64,000 nt of DNA from Actinokineospora globicatena (GCF_024171945.1 NZ_JAMTCR010000002.1:1426001-1490000); one strand, 5' to 3'; shown: positions 52,489 through 61,388, numbered from the stretch's first letter. The notes: generated from the letters alone by a model not told the origin. A program made the numbers and translations.

Positions 52489-53229
52489 TCACGTCTTGTG
52501 CCGGACCCAGACATTCGGCTCGATGTACACGGCGTAACCGTGTTCCGCGTCGCAGTGCACCGGTACCAGGGCGCCGGGGACGAGCACCGGGCCGGTGCGG
52601 TCGAACGGCAGGCCGGTCCACTCCCGCCACTCGACGAGGGTGCCCGCGATGGTCATCGACCGCACCGCGATCGCCTCGACCACCCCGCCCGCGCGCACGT
52701 GGACCCGCAGCCACGGGTCGACCGGGAGGCCGTCCTCCCTGGTCCAGCCCGCGTACTCGCCGGTGGGCACCTCGGGGTGCGCGGGTTTCCCGTTCGGCCG
52801 CACCGGGGCGACGAGGGTGTCGTACCCGAGCGCGCGGACCGAGTCGCGCATCGCGGTCAGCATCACCGACGAGAGACCGGTGCCGCGCAGGTCGGTTTGG
52901 ACGTTGATCTCCAGCGCGGAGACCAGGTTCGGCTCCTCGCCGGTCGCTCGCCCGATCGTGGCCCGCTCGATCACCCGGTCCCAGCCGCCGGGCGGCAGGA
53001 ACTCCTCGGTCCACCGGAACGGGACGCTGTGCGCCTTGGCCACCAGCCGTTCGGGGTGGTCGCGGTCGTAGGCGACCAGCACGTGCTCCGGGTAGTGCTG
53101 AGCCGCCACCGAGTAGTACAGCCCGGAGGTCGGGTCCTTGCGCATGAACTCGGGCCAGCTGTCCGGGAAGTGCTCGAGCAACGGCTCCAGGTCGGGTCGC
53201 TCGGCCAGGGAGGAGATGACGAGGTCCAC
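52489..53229 (-). CDS. GNAT-like N-acetyltransferase family protein
   Basis: 246 residues. LVSALEINVQTDLRGTGLSS resembles motif A of GNAT acetyltransferases (R-G-x-G-L for acetyl-CoA pyrophosphate), followed by VMLTAMRDSVRALGYDTLVA. The C-terminal 80 residues (VPTGEYAGWTREDGLPVDPW, RVHVRAGGVVEAIA) form an additional beta-rich part. Substrate unknown. GTG 53229. It reads the same way as menA, 46 bases upstream of it, and is divergent from the second tlpA. Confidence 0.72.
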   Translation of the reverse strand: MDLVISSLAERPDLEPLLEHFPDSWPEFMRKDPTSGLYYSVAAQHYPEHVLVAYDRDHPERLVAKAHSVPFRWTEEFLPPGGWDRVIERATIGRATGEEPNLVSALEINVQTDLRGTGLSSVMLTAMRDSVRALGYDTLVAPVRPNGKPAHPEVPTGEYAGWTREDGLPVDPWLRVHVRAGGVVEAIAVRSMTIAGTLVEWREWTGLPFDRTGPVLVPGALVPVHCDAEHGYAVYIEPNVWVRHKT

Positions 53230-53307
53230 GGTCGCTGGACGCTACTCCGCCCCCACCGGCCCCTCCACCGATTTCGCCTGGCTAGAGTCGGCCCGAGGGG
53301 GATGATC

Positions 53308-53847
53308 ATGCGCTGGGTGGTGCTCGCCGCGGTCGTGGGGCTGGTGGCGGCCGGTTGTGGGACGACGGAGCCGCCGCGACCGAACGGCGCGCTGGTCCCG
53401 GTCGGTGCGCGGGATGTGGTGGTCGAGGTCAGCGGGGAGGAACTGCTGACCGGGGCGGCCGTCGCGACGCGGGACCTCGACGGGACCGCGCTCGTGGTGA
53501 ACGTGTGGGGCGCTTGGTGCGCGCCGTGCAGGCACGAGTTCCCGCAGTTGCAGAGGGTCCACGCCGAGACCCGCGAACTCGATGTGGACTTCCTCGGCAT
53601 CGACGTGCGCGACAACGACCGCGAGTTCGCCGTCGACTTCGTGCGTGACCGCCAGGTCGAGTACCCGTCGCTCTACGACCCGGCGGCGCGGTCGTTGCTC
53701 GGGTTCGGCAAGTACCGCAACGCGACAGTGCCATCGACGTTCGTGCTCGACAAGCAGCACCGGGTCGCGGCCGTGTTCTACGGCGGCGTGTTGGCCGACG
53801 AGTTGTTGCCCCGGGTGCGTGAGGTTGCCGCAGAGGCAAGCAGTTGA
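53308..53847 (+). CDS. second TlpA-like thioredoxin-fold lipoprotein
   Basis: 179 residues, paralog of the protein at 40.7 kb. Lipobox VGLVAAGC, then NVWGAWCAPCRHEFPQLQRV with redox pair C-A-P-C instead of C-G-P-C, GIDVRDNDREFAVDFVRDR, and the cis-Pro strand TVPSTFVLDKQHRVAAVFY. Probably another envelope thiol-disulfide carrier. ATG 53308 is preferred to ATG 53302 because AGGGG (53296-53300) is 7 bases before it. The last 70 bases overlap the convergent menE gene. Confidence 0.9.
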   Translation: MRWVVLAAVVGLVAAGCGTTEPPRPNGALVPVGARDVVVEVSGEELLTGAAVATRDLDGTALVVNVWGAWCAPCRHEFPQLQRVHAETRELDVDFLGIDVRDNDREFAVDFVRDRQVEYPSLYDPAARSLLGFGKYRNATVPSTFVLDKQHRVAAVFYGGVLADELLPRVREVAAEASS

Positions 53848-54959
53848 GCGACGGCGGCGCGGTCGACCTTGCCTGGCCCGCGTAGCGGTATCTCGGCGAT
53901 GACGTGGACCTGCTTCGGGGCAGCGTGTAGGCCGAGTTGGGCTCTTACGGCAGCGATGAGGGATGCCGTGTCGACATCGCCGTTGGCTACGATCGCGGCC
54001 GCGACTCGTTGGCCCCATTCCGGGTCCGGTAGGCCCACCACACACGCTTCGGCGACTCCGGCTTGAGCGGTCAGCACGCGCTCGACGGCCGTTGGCGCGA
54101 CCTTCTTGCCCCCGGTGTTGATGAGATCGTCGGTGCGGCCCAGGATCTCCAGCTTGCCGTCGACGATGCGGCCGAGGTCGGAGGTGTGGAACCAGCCATC
54201 CGTGAAGGCAGGGTTATCCGGGTCGAGTCGGTAGCCGTGCGCAAGAGTCGGGCCGCTCAGGTGGACCACTTCGTCCTCTAGTCGCACTCGAACACCGTCG
54301 AGCGGAACGCCGTCGTACACACACCCGCCTGCTGTTTCCGACATGCCGTAGGTGGTGACCACCTTGATCCCGGAGTCCTTGGCCTGGGCGAGCGTGGTCG
54401 GGCTCGTCGCCGCGCCGCCGACCAGAACCGCGTCGAACGAACGGGCAGCGGCCAGCGCGTCCCCCCCTTCGGTCAACAACCGGGTCAACTGTGTCGGCAC
54501 CAACGCCGTGTACCGCGGACCGTCGGCGGCGAGCACGTCCGATGCCGCCTCTACGAACCGCCGCCCACGGAAGCCCCCTGCCGGTAGTACTGCCAGTGGC
54601 GTTCCCGCCAACAGCGACCGGATCACGACCTGGACCCCGGCGATGTGGTGCGCGGGCATCGCCAGCAACCAGGTCCCCGCGCCACCGAGCCGCGCGTGCG
54701 TCGCCGTCGCGGAGGCCCGCAACGCCGCGGCCGACAGCAGGACCCCCTTGGCGGCGCCGGTCGACCCCGAGGTGCGCACGATCAACCCCGTGCCCGGCTC
54801 CACCGGCAGGTCAGGCCGCATGTCCGACGGTGATTCCCCCGGGGCCAGCGGCAGCACCGCGGAGCCGCCCGAGCCGTCCAGGAGCGGCCGCAGGGCCCGC
54901 GCGAGGGCGTGGACCGCCGCCTCGGTGCCGTCGAGCGTGACGGGGTGCATGGGGGCCAT
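53778..54959 (-). CDS. menE: o-succinylbenzoate--CoA ligase
   Basis: MenE activates o-succinylbenzoate with ATP and CoA for MenB. 393 residues of the ANL family, the short actinobacterial form. IVRTSGSTGAAKGVLLS is the A3 P-loop (near 61), VTTYGMSETAGG A5 (near 226), WFHTSDLGRI A7 (near 284), and PLRGPGKVDRAAV carries the A10 Lys. After that it has an extra polar tail (ATSRTRGNNSSANTPP), encoded within the overlap with the convergent tlpA. ATG 54959; ATG 54950 also possible. It is flanked by other men genes, as in mycobacteria (Rv0542c). Confidence 0.93.
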   Translation of the reverse strand: MAPMHPVTLDGTEAAVHALARALRPLLDGSGGSAVLPLAPGESPSDMRPDLPVEPGTGLIVRTSGSTGAAKGVLLSAAALRASATATHARLGGAGTWLLAMPAHHIAGVQVVIRSLLAGTPLAVLPAGGFRGRRFVEAASDVLAADGPRYTALVPTQLTRLLTEGGDALAAARSFDAVLVGGAATSPTTLAQAKDSGIKVVTTYGMSETAGGCVYDGVPLDGVRVRLEDEVVHLSGPTLAHGYRLDPDNPAFTDGWFHTSDLGRIVDGKLEILGRTDDLINTGGKKVAPTAVERVLTAQAGVAEACVVGLPDPEWGQRVAAAIVANGDVDTASLIAAVRAQLGLHAAPKQVHVIAEIPLRGPGKVDRAAVAQLLASAATSRTRGNNSSANTPP

Positions 54960-55015
54960 CCTGGCAGCTGTGTCGGTGCCGGTGCTTACGCTCGACGCAC
55001 AACGCGAGAGGAGCG

Positions 55016-55426
55016 GTGACTGTGTCCACAGCGCGACAGAAGGTGACGACCTTCCTGATGTTCGAGGGCAGGGCGGAGGAGGCGATCACCTTCTACACGT
55101 CCCTGTTCGACGACGGCGAGGTCCTGCTGCTCAACCGGTGGGGCGTGGACGGCCCGGGCAAGGAGGGCACGGTCTACCAGGCGAGCTTCCGGGTGGGCGG
55201 CCAGGTGATCAAGGCGTTCGACAGCCCGCCCGCGCACGCGTTCACCTTCACGCCGTCGACCTCGCTGTGGGTCGAGTGCGACACCGAGGCCGAGCTCGAC
55301 CGCCTCTACGCCGCGCTCAACGAGGGCGGCCAGGCCCTGATGCCGTTGGGCGACTACGGCTTCAGCACCAAGTACGGCTGGACCAACGACCGGTTCGGCG
55401 TCTCCTGGCAGCTGAACCTTGCCTGA
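55016..55426 (+). CDS. VOC/PhnB-like superfamily protein
   Basis: 136 residues of the glyoxalase/bleomycin resistance (VOC) superfamily, 3-demethylubiquinone-9 methyltransferase-like (PhnB) subgroup. KVTTFLMFEGRAEEAITFYT opens the fold; GGQVIKAFDSP and LWVECDTEAELDRLYAALNE follow, ending FGVSWQLN. In this subgroup metal ligands are often missing, and the actual methyltransferase activity is doubtful. GTG 55016 follows GAGAGGAGC. It overlaps the next, frame-broken gene by 8 bases. Confidence 0.85.
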   Translation: MTVSTARQKVTTFLMFEGRAEEAITFYTSLFDDGEVLLLNRWGVDGPGKEGTVYQASFRVGGQVIKAFDSPPAHAFTFTPSTSLWVECDTEAELDRLYAALNEGGQALMPLGDYGFSTKYGWTNDRFGVSWQLNLA

Positions 55427-56370
55427 GCCGCTCCCACTCGACGACCCCCGGCGCGCCGACCGGTCGTGGCGGCGGCCGGTCGACACCGACCTGCGGGACG
55501 CGTACCTGCTGCGCCTGGGGGTGGTCGGCGCCGCCCAATCCGACGCTGGACACCCTGGTCGCGCTGCACAAGGCGCAGACCGCGCTGGTGCCCTACGAGG
55601 TCGTGTGGATCGCGCTGGGTGAACGGCGCACGGTCGAGCCGCTCGACTCCGTGCGCTACGTGGTCGCCGGTCGTGGCGGCTACTGCTACCACCTCAACGG
55701 CGCGCTTGGGTGCCTCTTGGACTGGCTCGGGTTCGACGTCCACTGGCGCGTCGGCGGTGTCCAGGGTCCGCAGTGGGCGGAGCCGGTTGGCGCTAACAGC
55801 AACCACTTGGTCATCGAGGTTCATGGCCTGCCCAGCCCCGACTGCCCAGACGGTGTGTGGGTTGTCGACACGGGGATGGGCGACGCGCTTCACGAACCAC
55901 TGCCTCTTGTCGCGGGCAAGTACCGGCAGCCGCCGTTGGAGCTGACACTACGACCGTCAGATGTCGTCGAAGGCGGTTGGCGGCTAGACCACGACGACTG
56001 GGCACGCTGCCCCGGCATGGATTTCGCCCCTTACGAAGCGACCGTCGAGGACTTCCTCGTCGAACACGAGAAGCAGTCCACCAGCCCCGACTCGGGTTTC
56101 GTCCGCATCGCCGCACTGTGTCGACGCGACGGCGACAGCGCCACGGTGCTGCGTGGTCTCCTGCTGGACCGCCACAGCACTGCGGGCGACGACCGGCGGG
56201 AGATCGGCAGCGCGGGGGAGTACTTCGCCACCCTCGCTGACGTCTTCCACCTCCCACTGTCCGATGTGGACGAGGAGCGCAAGGCGGCCCTCTACCGCAA
56301 GGTGCGCGCGGACCACGAGGAGTTCCTGCGGAGCCAGCGCGAGCAGGCCCAGCAGGAGCAGGCTCAGTAG
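55419..56370 (+). pseudogene. arylamine N-acetyltransferase, reading frame broken
   Basis: NAT-family acetyltransferase split by an apparent one-base insertion. From TTG 55419 the frame reads MPEPLPLDDPRRADRSWRRP then VDTDLRDAYLLRLGVVG, a good NAT start, but leaves frame near 55529-55537 (GGCGCCGCCC). The +1 frame continues PNPTLDTLVALHKAQTALVP to 56370. Downstream the NAT triad is intact: Cys in RGGYCYHLNGAL, His in SNHLVIEV, Asp in VVDTGMGD. Either a recent inactivating insertion, a sequencing or assembly error in a GC run, or, less likely, programmed frameshifting. Corrected length would be about 316 residues. Its stop overlaps the convergent menB by 7 bases. Confidence 0.75.
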
Positions 56371-57275
56371 TAGTACGGGAAGCGGGACCAGTCCGGGTCC
56401 CGCTTCTCCAGGAACGAGTCCCGGCCCTCCACGGCCTCGTCGGTCATGTACGCCAGCCGGGTCGTCTCGCCCGCGAACACCTGCTGCCCGATCAGGCCGT
56501 CGTCGATGGCGTTGAACGCGAACTTGAGCATCCGCTGCGCCGTCGGCGACTTGCCGTTGACCTCCCGCGCCCACTGCAGCGCGGTCTCCTCCAGCTCCGC
56601 GTGCGGCACGGCCTCGTTCACCGCGCCCATCCGCACCATGTCCTCGGCGGTGTAGGTCCGGCCGAGGAAGAAGATCTCCCTGGCGTACTTCTGGCCGACC
56701 TGCCTGGCCAGGTACGCCGAGCCGAACCCGCCGTCGAAGCTGCCCACGTCGGCGTCGGTCTGCTTGAACCGCGCGTGCTCCCGGCTCGCCAGGGTCAGGT
56801 CGCAGGTCACGTGCAGGCTGTGCCCGCCACCGGCCGCCCAGCCGGGGACGACCGCGATGACCACCTTCGGCATGAACCGGATCAGCCGCTGCACCTCGAG
56901 GATGTGCAACCGGCCCGCGCGCGCGGGGTCCACCGTCTCCGAGGTCTCCCCGGACGCGTACTGGTAGCCGGTGCGGCCGCGGATGCGCTGGTCCCCGCCG
57001 GAGCAGAACGCCCAGCCGCCGTCCTTGGGCGAGGGCCCGTTGCCGGTCAGCAGCACGCAGCCCACGTCGGAGCTCATCCGCGCGTGGTCGAGCGCGCGGT
57101 AGAGCTCGTCGACGGTGTGCGGCCGGAACGCGTTGCGCACCTCGGGGCGGTCGAAGGCGATCCGCACGGCCCCGGTGTCCACCGCCCGGTGGTAGGTGAT
57201 GTCGGTGAAGTCGAAGCCGTCGACGGCGCGCCACCGCGCCGGGTCGAACAGTTCGGAAACCTCGCGCTCAGCCAC
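56364..57275 (-). CDS. menB: 1,4-dihydroxy-2-naphthoyl-CoA synthase
   Basis: Crotonase-fold enzyme closing the second ring of menaquinone from o-succinylbenzoyl-CoA. 303 residues: RPEVRNAFRPHTVDELYRAL (near 45), FCSGGDQRIRG (near 89, CoA/oxyanion), VPGWAAGGGHSLHVTCDLTL (near 138), FDGGFGSAYLARQVGQKYAR (active-site Asp region near 180), and the C-terminal EGRDSFLEKRDPDWSRFPYY typical of MenB. GTG 57275 or GTG 57281. Matches Rv0548c. Divergent from an unknown gene. Confidence 0.96.
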   Translation of the reverse strand: MAEREVSELFDPARWRAVDGFDFTDITYHRAVDTGAVRIAFDRPEVRNAFRPHTVDELYRALDHARMSSDVGCVLLTGNGPSPKDGGWAFCSGGDQRIRGRTGYQYASGETSETVDPARAGRLHILEVQRLIRFMPKVVIAVVPGWAAGGGHSLHVTCDLTLASREHARFKQTDADVGSFDGGFGSAYLARQVGQKYAREIFFLGRTYTAEDMVRMGAVNEAVPHAELEETALQWAREVNGKSPTAQRMLKFAFNAIDDGLIGQQVFAGETTRLAYMTDEAVEGRDSFLEKRDPDWSRFPYYY

Positions 57276-57347
57276 GTCCACGAGGATGCCGGCGGGGCTG
57301 TGGACAGTCGTTCGCGGGGTTGGCCGTCGCCGTGTCAAGCTGGGTTC

Positions 57348-58673
57348 GTGCACGACCTGGACTCGGCCCTGGAGGTCATTCGCGCGCGTGATGACACCGC
57401 CGCGAAGCACGCGCACGCGCTCTGGCACGTCATGCGGGCCACCGCGGCCCACCCGACCAAGGTCACCCGCTACGACGTGCAGCAGATGGTGTGGGGCACG
57501 CTGCCGCAGGCGCACCGCAGCCCCGGCGGGCAGGGCGCGTTCGACGACCTGCACCAGACCTGCGAGTCCTTCGCCGAGCTGCTCGACCTGCTCGGCCACG
57601 ACGGGTACGCCCAGGTCTGCCGGGCGGAGGCGACGCACACGATCCTCGACGCGGCCGAGGACGAGGACCGCTACCGGCGGCTGGTGGCCGCCGCGTGGCG
57701 CGCGTCCGGGGTGTGGCCGCCGGACACCCCGCTGATGACCTGGTCCGAGCACGGCGGCCCGATCGAGAGCGCGCTGCACGCGGCGGCGGGCAGGCTGCTG
57801 GAGGAGGCGGTGGACGCCGGGACGCTGCCGGTCGACGGCGGCGACGCGATGCGGGTCGGCCTGGTGATGCGGCTGCTGACCAGCCCGGAGAACGAGGGCG
57901 ACGAGACCTGGTTCGTCCGGCTGCTCGACGAGCGGCTCGACGAGTGGACCCTGGGGCACGGCAGCCAGACCCGGCGCGAGCTGATGGTCCGGCTGCGGCC
58001 GGAGGTCCGCCGCGCCCCCGACAGCGACGGCGCCCAGCTGCCCGCGTTGAGCTACCTGCTCACCCAGTGCCGCGAGCAGGGCGCCCGGTTGACCGGCAGC
58101 GGCTACCTGCCGACCACGCTGGTCAGCGAGTTGATCGACCTGATGCCCACCTGCGCCGAGGTCACCGCCGCCGGTCGCAGCGAGTCGCAGTGGCCGCCGG
58201 TGAAGCTGCTGCGCGAGCTGTCCGGTGACTTCGGCCTCACCGCCCGCGCGGGTGCCCGGCTGCGGCTCACCGAGCAGGGCGCCGCGCTCGTCGACGATTC
58301 CGACTCCCTGCTGATGACCGTCGGTGAGCGGTTGGTCTCCCTGGAGCGCTCCGCGCTCGGCACGGTGCAGGAGGTCGTCTTCGCGGCGCTGCTGCTGGAG
58401 GACCGGATGTCGCCGAGCCGGGTGTTCGAGAAGGTCGCCTACGTCCTCGCCGAGGAGGGCTGGTCCGAGGGCGGTGGCGCTGACTTCGGACCGACGCGGG
58501 CGGCTGAGGTCGGCTCGTGGTTCTTGCGCCGCCTCCGCGTGCTCGACGCTGTTGACGCTGACTGGAACGCGCGCCGGATAGGGCTGACGGACGCGGGTCG
58601 CGCGATAGCCCGCTGGAGCCTGCGCGCGCGTGTGCTGTTCCGGCACCGCCCCGACGACCTGACCCTCGCGTGA
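57348..58673 (+). CDS. conserved protein of unknown function
   Basis: 441-residue soluble protein, no family recognised. The N-terminal half is helical and charged (KHAHALWHVMRATAAHPTKV, LHQTCESFAELLDLLGHDGY). The middle has LSYLLTQCREQGARLTGSGY and ELIDLMPTCAEVT, resembling a winged helix. The C-terminal 150 residues (LTARAGARLRLTEQGAALVD, FLRRLRVLDAVDADWNARRI, GLTDAGRAIARWSLRARVLF) contain two further stretches of LTxxG-type, also like winged-helix proteins. A DNA-binding or plasmid-ORF3-like protein is possible. GTG 57348 starts where homologous-looking codon bias begins; the frame is open upstream inside menB. Confidence 0.78.
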   Translation: MHDLDSALEVIRARDDTAAKHAHALWHVMRATAAHPTKVTRYDVQQMVWGTLPQAHRSPGGQGAFDDLHQTCESFAELLDLLGHDGYAQVCRAEATHTILDAAEDEDRYRRLVAAAWRASGVWPPDTPLMTWSEHGGPIESALHAAAGRLLEEAVDAGTLPVDGGDAMRVGLVMRLLTSPENEGDETWFVRLLDERLDEWTLGHGSQTRRELMVRLRPEVRRAPDSDGAQLPALSYLLTQCREQGARLTGSGYLPTTLVSELIDLMPTCAEVTAAGRSESQWPPVKLLRELSGDFGLTARAGARLRLTEQGAALVDDSDSLLMTVGERLVSLERSALGTVQEVVFAALLLEDRMSPSRVFEKVAYVLAEEGWSEGGGADFGPTRAAEVGSWFLRRLRVLDAVDADWNARRIGLTDAGRAIARWSLRARVLFRHRPDDLTLA

Positions 58674-59160
58674 GCCCGGCATCGGAGGGTTCCAGTCCGA
58701 CGCCCAGGTCACCTGGGCGCGGGAGGACCACCGGTCCGGTTGGGCGCGCTCCCATTCCCTTGCGGGCGCAACGGGATCCGGCCGATCTTCGCCCAGTTGG
58801 CGGGCGCCGGTTGCCGGTCGGGGCGGCGGCGGTGAAGGGTCGGGGGCGGGTGGGTGCCCTGGCGTGCCGGTCGGGGGACCCCGGGACGGTCGTCGACGTC
58901 ATGGTCCTGAGGGGACCTGACGCGGCGGTGGACGGCGCTGGGAGGGGTGCGGCGGTGGGGGGATCAGCACGGCGGGCAGTGGTCCTGAGGGATTTGGCAC
59001 AGCGGGAATCGGCGCAGCGGGCAGTGGTTCTGAAGGAACTGGCACAGCGGGAACTGGTGGAGTGGGACGTGGTGGCGCGGGAGTCGGGCGTGGACGTGGG
59101 TGTCCTGGGTAGCGGGTCGAGCGCTGTGGACAGTGCCACCGCGGTGTGGACCGGGTCGCG
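58674..59160. other. intergenic region with degenerate repeats before menD
   Basis: 487 bases. A plus-strand frame (58670-59164) bridges it, overlapping both neighbours, but its codons lack the usual third-base G/C bias. The segment 58965-59065 carries near-repeats of CAGCGGGCAGTGGTYCTGA and GGCACAGCGGGAA, each twice at about 51 bases. Read on the minus strand this gives Pro-x-Pro patterns. I regard it as non-coding or a decayed gene. The menD promoter should lie in the last 100 bases. Confidence 0.5.
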
Positions 59161-60843
59161 GTGAACCCGTCCACCGCGATGGCCACCGTCGTGGTCGACG
59201 AGTTGGTGCGCAACGACGTCCGGCAGGTCGTGCTGTGCCCCGGGTCGCGCAACGCGCCGGTCGCGTTCGCGCTGTTCGAGGCGGCCAACCGCGGCGAGCT
59301 GACCCTGCACGTGCGGGTCGACGAACGTTCGGCCGGGTACTTCGCGCTCGGCCTCGGCCGGGCCTCCGGTAGGCCTGCCGCCGTGGTGTGCACGTCGGGG
59401 ACGGCGGTGGCGAACCTGCACCCGGCCGTCCTGGAGGCGCACCACTCCGGGGTCGGGCTGCTGCTGATCACCGCGGACCGGCCGCCCGAGCTGCACGGCA
59501 CCGGCGCGAACCAGACCATCGACCAGCGCGGCATCTTCGGCAGCGCGGCGGTCACCGTCGACTTCCCGGTGGCCGAGCGACGGGCCGGGTTGAACCCGGT
59601 CTGGCGCGGCCTGGTCTGCCGGGGTGTGGCCCGCGCGGAGACCGGGCGCCCGGTGCAGCTGAACATCCCGTTCCGGGAGCCGCTGGTGCCGACCTTCGGC
59701 GACGAGTGGCCGGACCAGTTGGTCGGCAGGCCGGGTGGGCTGCGCTGGACGACGTCGTCGGCAGCCCGTTCGGTCCCGGGCAACCGGGTCGACTTCCCGT
59801 TGCCCGCGCGGACGCTGATGGTGGTCGGTAGCGGTGACGCGGCTAGAGCGACGTCTGCCGCCGGGGTGGCCGCGAAGGCGGGGTGGCCTGTTGTCGCTGA
59901 GCCCGTTGGTGCTGCCGCCGCGATCGCGGGCGGCGCGCACGTGCTGCGCGGGGGTCCGTTATTGCTGGGGACCGGTGCGCTGCCGGAGTCGCTGAGGCCA
60001 GACGCGGTTGTCGTCGTCGGTAGACCTACCTTGTCGCGCGGGGTGCGCGGGTTGATGGACCGGGTGCCGGTGTACGGCATCGGCGACCATCCACAGTGGA
60101 CCGACCCGCAGTTCGTCGCCACCCACGTGCGCGGCTGGCTCGACCAGGACGACCTGGTCCACGTCACCGGGCACGACCACTCCTGGCTGGCGGGTTGGCA
60201 GGACGCCGAGGACGGCGCGGCCGAGGCGGTCGGCGCGCTGCTCGCCGCCGAGCCGTGGCCGACCGGGCTGCACGTCGCCAGGGACGTGGTCGCCGCGCTG
60301 CCGCCGGGGGCGACGCTGTTCCTCGGCTCGTCCAACACCGTGCGCGACGTCGACCTGATCGCCCGGCACCGGGTGGACATCGCGGTCCACGCCAACCGGG
60401 GTGTCGCGGGCATCGACGGCAACCTGTCCACGGCGGCCGGGGTGTCGCTCGGCGGCGGCGCGCCGACCTACGCCCTCGTCGGCGACCTGACGTTCCTGCA
60501 CGACGCGAACGGCCTGCTCATCGGCCCCGGCGAGCAGCGCCCCGACCTGACCGTCGTCGTGCTCAACGACGACGGCGGCGGCATCTTCTCGCTGCTCGAA
60601 CAGGGCGCGGCCGAGCACCGGGCCAGCTTCGAGCGGGTGTTCGGCACGCCGCACGGGGTCGACCTGGCCGCGCTGTGCCGGGCCCACGGCGTCGCGCACA
60701 CCGAGGCGGCCACCCCGGCTGACCTGCGCCGCGCGCTCGACCCGGCACCCGGGCTGCGCGTCGTGGAGATCAAGGCGACCAGGGACGGGCTGCGCGACCT
60801 GCACGCCCGCCTGCGGTCCGCCGTCGGCGCCGCGATCGCCTGA
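59161..60843 (+). CDS. menD: SEPHCHC synthase
   Basis: ThDP-dependent 2-succinyl-5-enolpyruvyl-6-hydroxy-3-cyclohexene-1-carboxylate synthase, first committed menaquinone step, joining isochorismate and 2-oxoglutarate. 560 residues: VVLCPGSRNAPVAFAL (near 22), VRVDERSAGYFALGLGRASG (near 57), TSGTAVANLHPAVLEAHHS (near 81), ANRGVAGIDGNLSTAAGVSL and the ThDP/Mg motif GDLTFLHDANGLL (near 441). GTG 59161 (VNPSTAMATVVVDELV) is chosen because MenD of mycobacteria begins MNPST; GTG 59146 is in frame. Confidence 0.95.
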   Translation: MNPSTAMATVVVDELVRNDVRQVVLCPGSRNAPVAFALFEAANRGELTLHVRVDERSAGYFALGLGRASGRPAAVVCTSGTAVANLHPAVLEAHHSGVGLLLITADRPPELHGTGANQTIDQRGIFGSAAVTVDFPVAERRAGLNPVWRGLVCRGVARAETGRPVQLNIPFREPLVPTFGDEWPDQLVGRPGGLRWTTSSAARSVPGNRVDFPLPARTLMVVGSGDAARATSAAGVAAKAGWPVVAEPVGAAAAIAGGAHVLRGGPLLLGTGALPESLRPDAVVVVGRPTLSRGVRGLMDRVPVYGIGDHPQWTDPQFVATHVRGWLDQDDLVHVTGHDHSWLAGWQDAEDGAAEAVGALLAAEPWPTGLHVARDVVAALPPGATLFLGSSNTVRDVDLIARHRVDIAVHANRGVAGIDGNLSTAAGVSLGGGAPTYALVGDLTFLHDANGLLIGPGEQRPDLTVVVLNDDGGGIFSLLEQGAAEHRASFERVFGTPHGVDLAALCRAHGVAHTEAATPADLRRALDPAPGLRVVEIKATRDGLRDLHARLRSAVGAAIA

Positions 60844-60875
60844 CGCCCGCCACCGGCGGTGGATACCCTCCACCC

Positions 60876-61346
60876 GTGGATGACCAACTCACCCGCCCGC
60901 AGCGCCGCCGGGCGGTCGCCGCGCTGGTGGCCTACGTCCTGGCGGGGCTGGTCGCCGCGCTCGGCGTGCTGCTGGTGGTGGGCGCGTTCACCGAGGACGC
61001 GGCGATCGAGCGCTACACCGGCAACGCCAACGCCGACGTGGTGAGCGTGTCGTTCAGCCGGACCCTGGTCCGCTTCCAGACGCCGGACGGCGCCGAGCAC
61101 CTGCCCAGCGTGGGGGTGCTCTACCCGGAGGCGCTGGAGGAGGGGCAGGTGGTGCGGGTCGAGTACGACCAGCGCAACCCGGACCTGGTGCGGGTGGCCG
61201 GGCGCGGCGCGGCGCTGACGATCCTGCCGGTGAGCACGGCCGTGTTGGGCGTGTGGGTGGTCGCGGGCGCGTTCCTCTACTGGCTGCGGCGGCAGGGTCC
61301 CCTGAACGTGCGGCGCCTGCGCCCCCGTCGGCGGATCCGGCTATGA
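60876..61346 (+). CDS. DUF3592 membrane protein
   Basis: 156 residues with a helix near each end (VAYVLAGLVAALGVLLVVGA; LPVSTAVLGVWVVAGAFLYW) and an outside beta domain between (VVSVSFSRTLVRFQTPDGAE, GQVVRVEYDQRNPDLVRV). The latter is the DUF3592 pattern. It matches Rv0556 after menD in mycobacteria. Function unknown. GTG 60876 is 32 bases after menD, probably the same transcript. Synteny with M. tuberculosis ends here; paa genes follow. Confidence 0.85.
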   Translation: MDDQLTRPQRRRAVAALVAYVLAGLVAALGVLLVVGAFTEDAAIERYTGNANADVVSVSFSRTLVRFQTPDGAEHLPSVGVLYPEALEEGQVVRVEYDQRNPDLVRVAGRGAALTILPVSTAVLGVWVVAGAFLYWLRRQGPLNVRRLRPRRRIRL

Positions 61347-61388
61347 CACTTCTCCGCAGATTTGGCGTTCAGGTGTAACATCTGGGGC

